DNA of 64,000 nt from Aliarcobacter sp. Its GTDB lineage: Bacteria > Campylobacterota > Campylobacteria > Campylobacterales > Arcobacteraceae. The stretch covers positions 107,042 to 171,041 of the forward strand of contig JAQTXA010000004.1 of the NCBI GenBank assembly GCA_028689025.1, given 5' to 3'. Under the pieces are notes generated by a model. That model made no database searches. It saw only the letters and a program-made list of their open reading frames with translations, and was not told the origin of the DNA. Position numbers and translations under genes: made by a program. Positions 56,742 to 64,000 of the stretch are shown piece after piece; position 1 is the first letter of the stretch, and every line of letters begins with the position of its first letter.

Positions 56742-57374
56742 TCAATTTGTATAAAAAGTTGTTTTTGCAGGAGTTAATTCTCTAAGTTTTAAAAACATCA
56801 TTGATGTCATGATAGCATCATTCAATGCATCATGCTTTCCAAGTGTTGGAATATTGAGATTTTTGAGAATAGTATCGAACTTTAAATCAATAAATTCATA
56901 ATCAGTTGATTTTTTTCTTATTTTATAATACATAGAAGATACTTCAATTGTTTCATTTGGAAGATTTATTCCAATATACTCTTTTGTATATTTAGAAATA
57001 ATTGCAACATCAAATTTTATGTAATATCCAACTATTGGTCTTGAGCCAATAAATTCTAATAATTGATAAATCCCATCTTGCGGATTTATTCCATTTTCTA
57101 AATCTATAGGTCTTATATGATGTATTTTTATTGATTCTGGATTAATATATTTAGAAGATTTCAGAAAAATATTAAAAGTTTTTCTCATTAGAATTTTATT
57201 TTCTTTTATATGAACAGCTCCAATTGAGAGTATTTCATCTTTTTTTGGATTCAATCCACTAGTTTCACAATCTAAACATACATATTCATTTGGAATTGGT
57301 GCATTAAATAAAAAATCAAATCTTTTATCTATTAGTTTTTTTCTATTCCAATTTTTTAATAAGTTAGTAAACAT
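56742..57374 (-). CDS. DnaQ-like 3'-5' exonuclease (module copy 2)
   Basis: A 210-residue DEDDh exonuclease, paralogue of the one at 49644-50264. Catalytic residues are retained: DCETSG, the aspartate in YYIKFDVAII, and HDALNDAIMT. It overlaps its nucleotidyltransferase partner by one base. No acetate kinase follows this copy; instead the DUF485-actP-2 operon comes next with its own promoter. Confidence 0.88.
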   Translation of the reverse strand: MFTNLLKNWNRKKLIDKRFDFLFNAPIPNEYVCLDCETSGLNPKKDEILSIGAVHIKENKILMRKTFNIFLKSSKYINPESIKIHHIRPIDLENGINPQDGIYQLLEFIGSRPIVGYYIKFDVAIISKYTKEYIGINLPNETIEVSSMYYKIRKKSTDYEFIDLKFDTILKNLNIPTLGKHDALNDAIMTSMMFLKLRELTPAKTTFYTN

Positions 57375-59194
57375 TATGAAATTTTGTCAATTCTAAAAGT
57401 ATAAGAGATAAATTTTTTAAATTCATTTATAATTTTAAATGAATCTTTTAATAAATCTCTTTCAATTTTCCCTAAGACTTGAGTATTTATCTCATTATTA
57501 ATAGTTTTATTATTTTGAATATTTTCAAGTTGTGATTTTAATCTTAAAGTATTTACCACATCAAATGCTTCTAATAATTCAGCAGCTTTATCTTTTTCTA
57601 AAACTTTTTTATCTTCAAGGATTTTTATTCTTTTAACAGTTGTTGTTTCTCTAATTTTTTCTCTTAAGGCTAAACTTCTAATACCTTGAACTATTGGAAA
57701 AACAGCTGCTTTTTTTATATCAAAGGTATGTGATTTTGACATCATATATGTAATTGTATTTGGTGTATCAAATATTAAAGTAGCTTTAGCAAAATATGCC
57801 ATAAACACATCTTTATCATGAAGTTTATTAAATAAGTCATCTTTTAGATTAATTAATAACTCTTTATTCCCTGCAACTGCAAAAGAATCAAAGAAAATTG
57901 CTAAATCCATGTAGTTTTGTATTGCGGGAGCTTCAATCCATCTTGCGGTTTCATTTTTATAATCATTTGCATTTTTACACCAAAATGGATTTGAAACCAT
58001 AATATTACCTTCGCATGATGGGTAACCAAAATCAATTAGATGTTTAGTAATTTCATTCATATAAGGTCTATATTGTTCTACGTCAATATCATCTTTTACA
58101 ATAAGTGCATTGTCTTGATCAGTTTTTATGATTTGTTCATTTCTTCCTTCACTTCCCATAACAATAAAACAAGCATCATTTACTAGATTAGCTGGCAAAA
58201 TCAATGAATAGAGTTTTTGATAAACTTTTGTATTTAATTGACCAATTAAATTTGAAATATGACTTACTTTTACACCTTTTGCATGAAGACTTTTTATAAT
58301 ATTTATTAAGTCTTTACTAGCATCTTTTAGTTCTTCAATATTTTTAGCTTTTTTAATTTTTGAATCTACAACATAGGTGTGATTTGCAAAATGTGAAAGA
58401 ACATCAACTTGTTCTAATATACCAATTAATTCAAATTTACTATTTATAACACCAATTCTTTTGATGTTTTTTTTAATTAACATGGTTAGTGCTTCAAATA
58501 AATAGTCATCATTAAAAACAGTTAAAAGTGGGAATATTGCAATATCTTTTACTGGAATTGTTAAATCTCTACCTTCTAATAATACTTTCATTTTCAGCAA
58601 GGAGTCAGTGATTATTCCATACTCTCCAGTTTTTCTTTTTACAATAATACTAGATGTTTTATATTTCATTGATTGTTCAATTGCATCAATTAATTTTGTA
58701 TCTTCATCAACAATACAAGCTTCTTGAATTAGTGTATCTTCGACTCTTGCAATCATAAATGATGATAATTCAGATGTGTACTCTTTATGTTTTAATGTTT
58801 GAATTCTATTTACTAAATCTTTTAAAAAATAGTCTTTAAATTGCTGATTTAGTTCAAGTAATTTTAAAAAAGTATTTTTTTCTAATTCATAACAAATCAA
58901 ATCCTCATAAACTTTGAATGTATTAGTACATTTTCCATAAATTAAAGAGTTAGAATCAAAAGAATCTTGGTAATGATAATCCATAACTACAATATTTTCA
59001 TCTGAATATTCGTAAACTGAACCTTTTATTATTATAAAAAAATAGTTAGGAATTTTCTCTTGATTTATTAATAGTGAATCTTTAGGATAATATGCAATAT
59101 CCATATGTTTTATACATATTTCCATTTGTTCTTGTGTTAAAACTTGAAAAGGGTGAATATTTGAAAGAAAAGTTTTTTGGTCTTGAATACTCAT
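57374..59194 (-). CDS. cNMP-binding/CBS/DUF294 putative nucleotidyltransferase (module copy 2)
   Basis: A 606-residue paralogue of the protein at 50257-52098 with the same four-part layout: cNMP-binding-like domain, two CBS motifs, DUF294 nucleotidyltransferase (GSEGR and DQD both intact) and DUF294-C. The N-terminal sensor halves differ far more than the catalytic halves, which suggests that the two copies sense different signals but act by the same chemistry. It lies 53 bp after the large symporter gene, separated by a UUCG hairpin. Confidence 0.88.
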   Translation of the reverse strand: MSIQDQKTFLSNIHPFQVLTQEQMEICIKHMDIAYYPKDSLLINQEKIPNYFFIIIKGSVYEYSDENIVVMDYHYQDSFDSNSLIYGKCTNTFKVYEDLICYELEKNTFLKLLELNQQFKDYFLKDLVNRIQTLKHKEYTSELSSFMIARVEDTLIQEACIVDEDTKLIDAIEQSMKYKTSSIIVKRKTGEYGIITDSLLKMKVLLEGRDLTIPVKDIAIFPLLTVFNDDYLFEALTMLIKKNIKRIGVINSKFELIGILEQVDVLSHFANHTYVVDSKIKKAKNIEELKDASKDLINIIKSLHAKGVKVSHISNLIGQLNTKVYQKLYSLILPANLVNDACFIVMGSEGRNEQIIKTDQDNALIVKDDIDVEQYRPYMNEITKHLIDFGYPSCEGNIMVSNPFWCKNANDYKNETARWIEAPAIQNYMDLAIFFDSFAVAGNKELLINLKDDLFNKLHDKDVFMAYFAKATLIFDTPNTITYMMSKSHTFDIKKAAVFPIVQGIRSLALREKIRETTTVKRIKILEDKKVLEKDKAAELLEAFDVVNTLRLKSQLENIQNNKTINNEINTQVLGKIERDLLKDSFKIINEFKKFISYTFRIDKIS

Positions 59195-59210
59195 TTAGTT
59201 ACCTATTTTG

Positions 59211-59236
59211 AAAAGCATACCCGAAGGTATACTTTT
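59211..59236 (-). terminator. UUCG-loop terminator after the large symporter gene
   Basis: On the minus strand AAAGTATACC and GGTATGCTTT pair around a TTCG loop (one T-G wobble) and end in TTTT. It may partly stop readthrough into the nucleotidyltransferase gene 17 bp further on. Confidence 0.7.
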
Positions 59237-59247
59237 TTGGTTGTTTT

Positions 59248-61143
59248 TTAATGTTCTATTGCTTCAGAAGCACCTGAAGGAATTCTAATTCTTTCAACAA
59301 GATCTTGAATATGTGCAGGTGGTGGAGGAGTCATTCTTGATACAACAAATGCTACAATTAAGTGTAATAAAGTTCCTAGTGTTCCAATTCCAGTTGGATT
59401 TATTCCAAATAGATAATCTTTTGGATCACCGCCTAAAAATACAAAGTAAACAATATATCCAAATGTAAAAGTAAGACCAACGATAATACCAGAAATTGCA
59501 CCTTCTTTATTCATTCTTTTATCAAATACACCAAGGATAATTGTTGGGAAAAATGCAGCAGCAGCTAAACCAAATGCAAATGCAACAACTTGAGCAACGA
59601 AACCTGGAGGATTAATTCCTAAATAACCTGCAACTAAAATTGCAACAATTGCAGAAATTCTAGCCCACATTAATTCTGTATTCTCATTTAATGTAGAGCG
59701 GCCAGTCTCTTTATCTTTAAAAATAATCTGTCCCATCAAATCATGAGAAATTGATGATGCAATTACTAGTAATAATCCAGCTGCTGTTGATAAAGCTGCA
59801 GCTAGTCCTCCCGCTGCAATTAATGCAATAACCCAATTTGGCAAATTTGCAATCTCAGGATTTGCAAGAACCATAATATCAACATCAACATATAATTCGT
59901 TAGCTATTCCATTACCTTTTGCTAATTCAGCTTCTTCAGCCATTGGTTTACCATTTGTTGTTAATTTATGACCATCTTTAGCTCTATTATCTGCATCAAA
60001 TACAGGTTTTCCACCTTTACCATCAAATGCAGCTCCAGAAGCATATTGGATTTTACCATCGCCATTTCTATCATTCCATGCTAAAAGTCCGCCATTTTCC
60101 CAAGTTTGAAACCATTTTCCATGATTAATAGTTCCATCTACATTTCTAGCTTCTCCATTAACAAATGCTTCATACTCAACATTTTGTACATTTTTAATTA
60201 AATTTATTCTTGAAAATGATGCAACAGAAGAGATAGTTGTATACATAATTGCAATAAATACTAACGCCCAACCAGCAGAAATTCTTGCATCTTTAACTGT
60301 TGGAACTGTGAAAAATCTAACAATAACATGTGGTAATCCCGCAGTTCCCAACATTAAAGCTGTTGTTAACATAAACATGTTCCATAAATTACCTGGTTTT
60401 GTATATTCTGTAAATCCTAAATCTAATAATGATTGATCAAGGGCATGTAAAAGATAAGTTCCTTCTGGAATAACTTCAACTCCTGTATTAAATGCAAAAG
60501 TAGTTTGTGAAAAAATACCTAATTGTGGTAAGAAAGTATCTGTTACTTGTAAAGATAGAAAAATTGCAGGAATCATATATGCAAAAATCATAACTACATA
60601 TTGAGCAACTTGAGTATAAGTAATACCTTTCATTCCTCCAAGAACTGAGTAGAAGAATACAATAGCCATACCAATTATAACACCTGTATTAACATCAACT
60701 TGTAAGAATCTAGAAAAAACAATTCCTACTCCTCTCATTTGTCCTGCAACATATGTGAATGATACAAAAATAACTCCAATTACAGCAACTAATCTTGCTA
60801 CATCAGAATAATATCTATCCCCAACAAAGTCAGGAACAGTGAATTTTCCAAATTTTCTCAAATATGGAGCTAAAAGCATAGCAAGTAGAACATATCCACC
60901 TGTCCATCCCATTAAATAAGCCCCACCATCTGAACCTTTAAAAGATATAATTCCAGCTAATGAGATAAATGAAGCGGCTGACATCCAGTCTGCAGCTGTT
61001 GCCATACCGTTTGCAATTGGATGAACTCCACCACCAGCAACATAAAATTCTTTTGTTGAACTAGCTTTTGCCCAAAGTGCAATACCAATATAAGTTGCAA
61101 AAGATATACCTACGAATAGATAAATTAGTGTTTGTAAATCCAT
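59248..61143 (-). CDS. Sodium:solute symporter, large VC_2705-type subfamily
   Basis: A 631-residue symporter of the SSS family with YVAGGGVHPIANGMATAADW near the N-terminus and GLPHVIVRFFTV in the middle. A polar insertion of about 115 residues (about 315-430) between membrane helices sets it apart from ActP; it contains NDRNGDGKI, which looks like a calcium-binding DxNxDG loop. DUF4212 is encoded 11 bp upstream, the usual small partner of this subfamily. Acetate or a related carboxylate is the probable substrate, inferred from neighbours. Confidence 0.9.
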   Translation of the reverse strand: MDLQTLIYLFVGISFATYIGIALWAKASSTKEFYVAGGGVHPIANGMATAADWMSAASFISLAGIISFKGSDGGAYLMGWTGGYVLLAMLLAPYLRKFGKFTVPDFVGDRYYSDVARLVAVIGVIFVSFTYVAGQMRGVGIVFSRFLQVDVNTGVIIGMAIVFFYSVLGGMKGITYTQVAQYVVMIFAYMIPAIFLSLQVTDTFLPQLGIFSQTTFAFNTGVEVIPEGTYLLHALDQSLLDLGFTEYTKPGNLWNMFMLTTALMLGTAGLPHVIVRFFTVPTVKDARISAGWALVFIAIMYTTISSVASFSRINLIKNVQNVEYEAFVNGEARNVDGTINHGKWFQTWENGGLLAWNDRNGDGKIQYASGAAFDGKGGKPVFDADNRAKDGHKLTTNGKPMAEEAELAKGNGIANELYVDVDIMVLANPEIANLPNWVIALIAAGGLAAALSTAAGLLLVIASSISHDLMGQIIFKDKETGRSTLNENTELMWARISAIVAILVAGYLGINPPGFVAQVVAFAFGLAAAAFFPTIILGVFDKRMNKEGAISGIIVGLTFTFGYIVYFVFLGGDPKDYLFGINPTGIGTLGTLLHLIVAFVVSRMTPPPPAHIQDLVERIRIPSGASEAIEH

Positions 61144-61154
61144 TGTGTTGCTCC

Positions 61155-61409
61155 TTATTCGTTTACGCCATATTTTTCATCTATTCCTGTCATTACTTTT
61201 ACATAAACAAAAATTAAGATAACAAAAACATATATTGCACCTTGTTGTGCAAACCAATAACCTAATTTAACGCCACTAATTTCAATCGCATTAAGTTCAT
61301 TGATAAATAGAATCCCACAACCAAAAGAAAATACGAACCAAACTAATAATAATTTGACAATCATAGAGATATTTTCTCTCCAGTACGCTTGTGCTTTTTC
61401 TGGACTCAT
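61155..61409 (-). CDS. DUF4212 membrane protein
   Basis: An 84-residue protein started at the ATG at 61409 with AGGAG just upstream. AYWRENISMIVKLLLVWFV at the N-terminus and two membrane helices are typical of DUF4212, which pairs with large sodium:solute symporters as DUF485 pairs with ActP. It is followed by its symporter after 11 bp. Confidence 0.9.
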   Translation of the reverse strand: MSPEKAQAYWRENISMIVKLLLVWFVFSFGCGILFINELNAIEISGVKLGYWFAQQGAIYVFVILIFVYVKVMTGIDEKYGVNE

Positions 61410-61468
61410 TTTACTCTCCTTATAAATTTTATTAAACAAAAAAATCGTTATAATAATTCAATTTGGGA

Positions 61469-61501
61469 ATTATAGTCGTAGTAAATAGCAAAAGGATAGC
61501 A
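61469..61501 (-). promoter_or_regulatory. DUF4212-symporter promoter with TGCTAT direct repeats (site 2)
   Basis: On the minus strand TGCTAT occurs at 61501-61496 and 61490-61485 (11-bp period), and a perfect TATAAT (61474-61469) starts exactly 10 bp after the second copy. Identical geometry to the pta promoter 15 kb away. Confidence 0.7.
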
Positions 61502-61555
61502 ATTATTATTTTTTTAAGATTGAATAAGAGAGATTGAGATTTTTGTTAAAGTTTA

Positions 61556-61576
61556 AAACTCCTGAAAAAGGAGTTT
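61556..61576 (-). terminator. Hairpin at the end of the response regulator gene
   Basis: AAACTCCT pairs with AGGAGTTT around GAAAA, overlapping the stop codon at 61575-61577. Confidence 0.65.
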
Positions 61577-62240
61577 ATGCTGAATAATGTCTGTCGATTT
61601 TATATCCAAGACCACGGATATTTTTTATAAAATCTTCCTTTAATGCTTTTTTTAATCTTGAAATTTCAGCTCTAATTGTGGGATTGTCAATATCCTCTCC
61701 ATCCCAAATATCAATTCTAAATCTTTCAAAATCTACAATCATATTTATATTAAGAGCAAGAATATGAATAATCTCTAACTGCTTTTTTGTAAGATTTTGT
61801 GGTTCACCATTAAAGTATAATGTTTGTTTATCTTTTGAATAAGAGTAGTTTTCTGAGAATTTAATATGAGAAGTGTTATTTTGTTCTTTTTTAAGAATTT
61901 GATTTATTTTTATGCCTAATTCACCTAAATGAAAAGGTTTTTTTATGTACTCTCTACAACCTAGATTGTAGGCTTTAGATATATCTTCTATGTCTATTAA
62001 TGCAGAAATAAAAATTGTAGGAATATAAATTTTTTTTTCATTTAATTCACTTAAAATCTCAAAACCATCTTTTGTTGGAACATTAATATCTAAAATTAAC
62101 AAATCATAAGTAGCAGTGTCTAATTTATCTAAAACTTCTTGTCCATCACAAAAACTTTCAACCATATGTCCTATATTCTTTAAATATTCACTAATTGCAT
62201 TGTTAAGCATTAATTCATCTTCAAGTAGTAGTATCTTCAT
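61575..62240 (-). CDS. OmpR-family response regulator
   Basis: A 221-residue regulator: receiver domain with acidic pocket (EDE near 7-9), phospho-acceptor Asp51 in LLILDINVP, and KKPF lysine; then an OmpR/PhoB winged helix (TIRAEISRLKKAL, NIRGLGYKID). It overlaps its kinase gene by 20 bp. OmpR-type proteins bind tandem direct repeats about 10-11 bp apart. The TGCTAT repeats in front of the neighbouring symporter, pta and actP operons fit that mode, so it is the best local candidate to bind them; this is inference. Confidence 0.94.
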   Translation of the reverse strand: MKILLLEDELMLNNAISEYLKNIGHMVESFCDGQEVLDKLDTATYDLLILDINVPTKDGFEILSELNEKKIYIPTIFISALIDIEDISKAYNLGCREYIKKPFHLGELGIKINQILKKEQNNTSHIKFSENYSYSKDKQTLYFNGEPQNLTKKQLEIIHILALNINMIVDFERFRIDIWDGEDIDNPTIRAEISRLKKALKEDFIKNIRGLGYKIDRHYSA

Positions 62241-63804
62241 TTATTTTGAACCTATAAGTAAATTTTGTCTCTTTTTCATTTGAATCGAGGCTGATTATAA
62301 CTAAATTTTTATCACATATATCTTTGACAATTTTTAATCCAAGACCAAATCCACCTCTTGCATTATTTTCCCTATAGAAGTCATCAAAGATTTTATTTTC
62401 ATGCTCGATTTTCTTTGAATAAGTTGAAACACTAAATTCAATCTCTTCATCATTTATATAATTTAATCTCACAATTATGGGAGATTTAGCAAAAGAGTAT
62501 TTTATTGCATTTGATAAATTATTATCAATTACCCTTTGCAGTTCTGTACTATTAAATTTTATATAAATATCATCTTCAATGTTACTTATAAAGTGTAACG
62601 AATTAGAAAGAGCAATTTCATCAAAGAAATCAATTCTTGTATGCAATATTCTAGAAAATTCTAAATACTCTTTTTCATATATAACCCTATCTTTTTTTAC
62701 TAGATATGATAAATCATCATAAATATATTGAATTATTTTTGAACCAGATTCAATATTTGTAATATATTTATTATTTGGTATTTTCATTTTAAGTAAATCA
62801 ATATTTGTTTGAATTATTGATAATGGAGTATTTATCTCATGAACAGAATTTTTGATAAACTTTTTCTGTGATTCAACAAGATTTGTAAGTTCTTTAGTTT
62901 TTTCATTAACCTTATACTCCAAGTTTTTATTTAAATCTTCAAGCATATTTGTTCTTAATTTTATATTGTTCATGGCATCTGTTGCATAATTTGCAATAAT
63001 TTTAAACTCTCCAAAGATTAATCTATTTTGGTTGATTGGTTTATCATCTTTTTGAGACTCTTTAAAATATTTTCCAATCTCTTTAACATCATTTACTATT
63101 AAAATAGTTGCATTTTTATAAATAAATATAGAATACAAAACAAGCATAATTGTAAGTGAAGTTATCTGTAAAGTATAGTTTGAAATTTTTTGATTATAAC
63201 CTTCTTCTTTCTCTTTTACTAATTTATCTATTTCATCTAAATAAACGCCTTTGCCAATAGTCCAATTCCATTTATCATAAGATTTAGCATAAGATATTTT
63301 ATTTGTTTGTTTTCCAATTTCAGGTTTATACCAAATATATTCAACATATCCACCTAAATATCTTTTTGAAGCTTTAATAAGCTCTTTTATAACTTCTTTA
63401 TTATTAATGTCTTTTATATTTAGGAAATTTTGTCCAATATTATTTTTAAATATAGAATCATGAACGAGATTACCGTTAAAGTCATATATAAAAACATATT
63501 CATTCGGATTTGCTTCAATTCGTAATTTCTGAATAGCTTGAATAACCTCTTTTTGAATAGTTGCTTCAGATTTTTTATCTTTGTTAGCTTCATTGTAATA
63601 ATCAATAAAATTTATTACATAATTAACATGATTTTTTATTAATTCTTTTTGATTGTCAGTGTAATCATTTTTTAAAGTTTGTATTTTTTCTTGTAAATCT
63701 TCATGGGCATTGCTAATAATAATAAAAGTAAAAAAAGAGATTAATACAATAATAAATAAGATACTATAAACAATTAGGTGATATAAACTTTTTGCTTTTA
63801 ACAT
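62221..63804 (-). CDS. Cache-domain sensor histidine kinase
   Basis: A 527-residue kinase. TM1 (about 11-31), a periplasmic single-Cache-like domain (about 35-205, with NEYVFIYDFNGNLVHD and KWNWTIGKGVYLDEI), TM2 (about 210-230), then the dimerisation helix with His322 in SVHEINTPLSI, and the HATPase domain (NNLSNAIKYS, RGGFGLGLKIV). Single-Cache sensors of this style in other bacteria bind small organic acids, which would suit the neighbouring carboxylate transport genes. The gene ends inside the response regulator gene, so the pair is translationally coupled. Confidence 0.93.
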   Translation of the reverse strand: MLKAKSLYHLIVYSILFIIVLISFFTFIIISNAHEDLQEKIQTLKNDYTDNQKELIKNHVNYVINFIDYYNEANKDKKSEATIQKEVIQAIQKLRIEANPNEYVFIYDFNGNLVHDSIFKNNIGQNFLNIKDINNKEVIKELIKASKRYLGGYVEYIWYKPEIGKQTNKISYAKSYDKWNWTIGKGVYLDEIDKLVKEKEEGYNQKISNYTLQITSLTIMLVLYSIFIYKNATILIVNDVKEIGKYFKESQKDDKPINQNRLIFGEFKIIANYATDAMNNIKLRTNMLEDLNKNLEYKVNEKTKELTNLVESQKKFIKNSVHEINTPLSIIQTNIDLLKMKIPNNKYITNIESGSKIIQYIYDDLSYLVKKDRVIYEKEYLEFSRILHTRIDFFDEIALSNSLHFISNIEDDIYIKFNSTELQRVIDNNLSNAIKYSFAKSPIIVRLNYINDEEIEFSVSTYSKKIEHENKIFDDFYRENNARGGFGLGLKIVKDICDKNLVIISLDSNEKETKFTYRFKINEDTTT

Positions 63805-63831
63805 TAAAAACCTTTTTTTAAATTGGAAGGT

Positions 63832-63837
63832 ATAATA
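63832..63837 (-). promoter_or_regulatory. Possible -10 box of the two-component operon
   Basis: TATTAT on the minus strand 27 bp before the kinase ATG. No TGCTAT repeat is seen here, so the operon does not obviously control itself by that site. Confidence 0.35.
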
Positions 63838-63879
63838 TCTAGTTTTATATGAGAAGTTTCTTTGAAAGGATTTTAAAAG

Positions 63880-63956
63880 TGGCGCGGTTGAAGGGACTCG
63901 AACCCTCGACCTCCTGCGTGACAGGCAGGCATTCTAACCAACTAAACTACAACCGC
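63880..63956 (-). tRNA. tRNA-Asp (GTC)
   Basis: Cloverleaf on the minus strand: acceptor GCGGTTG with CAACCGC, anticodon arm CCTGC-CTGTCAC-GCAGG with anticodon GTC, T-arm around GGTTCGA, discriminator G and an encoded CCA at the 3' end. Further tRNA genes may lie upstream, beyond the window. Confidence 0.96.
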
Positions 63957-64000
63957 ACTTTAAAAATACTATTTATAAGAATAAATAGAAGTCACGAAAA

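Noticed and set aside
61575..63804. CrbS/CrbR-type acetate two-component system
   Set aside because: CrbS carries a symporter domain and CrbR a LuxR-type output; here the kinase has a Cache domain and the regulator an OmpR-type output, so it is a different system.

Overview
The window is a gene-dense, very AT-rich bacterial chromosome segment. Its gene content (glmS, metK, accD, rlmH, prmA-ftsH, folK next to aroQ-amidohydrolase-sppA, MutS with a C-terminal HNH domain, Opr-type porin, many T-rich promoters with TATAAT -10 boxes, AAGGA ribosome binding sites and frequent TTG/GTG starts) points to Campylobacterota, most likely the Arcobacteraceae (Arcobacter/Aliarcobacter). This is recognition from the proteins, not a database result. 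No phage, IS element, rRNA operon or CRISPR array was seen.

Left part (1-26.5 kb): a cut-off membrane protein and an ABC exporter pair on the minus strand, then a long plus-strand housekeeping stretch: inositol-phosphatase family, glmS, a Na/phosphate symporter family protein, metK, accD, a ThiE/TenI-like protein, rlmH, dusB, prmA, ftsH, a histidine-kinase-like protein that lacks the phospho-acceptor histidine, leuA behind a leucine-rich leader peptide (attenuation signal), a K+ channel/RCK/DUF1538-PII ion locus, and a thioredoxin-like / haem-binding / MutS7-type operon.

Middle (26.6-44.4 kb): a haem-c diguanylate cyclase, a his operon fragment (hisH, epimerase, hisA, small membrane protein), a ComF-like protein, a small zinc-ribbon gene between two structured intergenic elements, lepA, two tandem OmpA-family genes, prs, an Opr-family porin with a candidate Fur box, mnmA, folK, an M24 peptidase, and aroQ-amidohydrolase-sppA.

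Right part (44.4-64 kb) is the most remarkable: a minus-strand acetate/short-chain carboxylate region. It carries pta, three acetate kinase paralogues, two DUF485+ActP-type symporter pairs, one DUF4212+large sodium:solute symporter pair, two copies of a cNMP/CBS/DUF294-nucleotidyltransferase + DnaQ-like exonuclease pair, and an OmpR-type response regulator with a Cache-domain histidine kinase. Four promoters in this region (pta-ackA, both DUF485-actP operons and the DUF4212-symporter operon) carry TGCTAT-like direct repeats with an 11-bp period. In three of them the repeat ends exactly 10 bp upstream of a TATAAT/TACAAT box, the layout expected for an OmpR/PhoB-class activator. I infer that the adjacent two-component system controls a carboxylate-uptake regulon through this site. 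A tRNA-Asp gene lies at the right edge.
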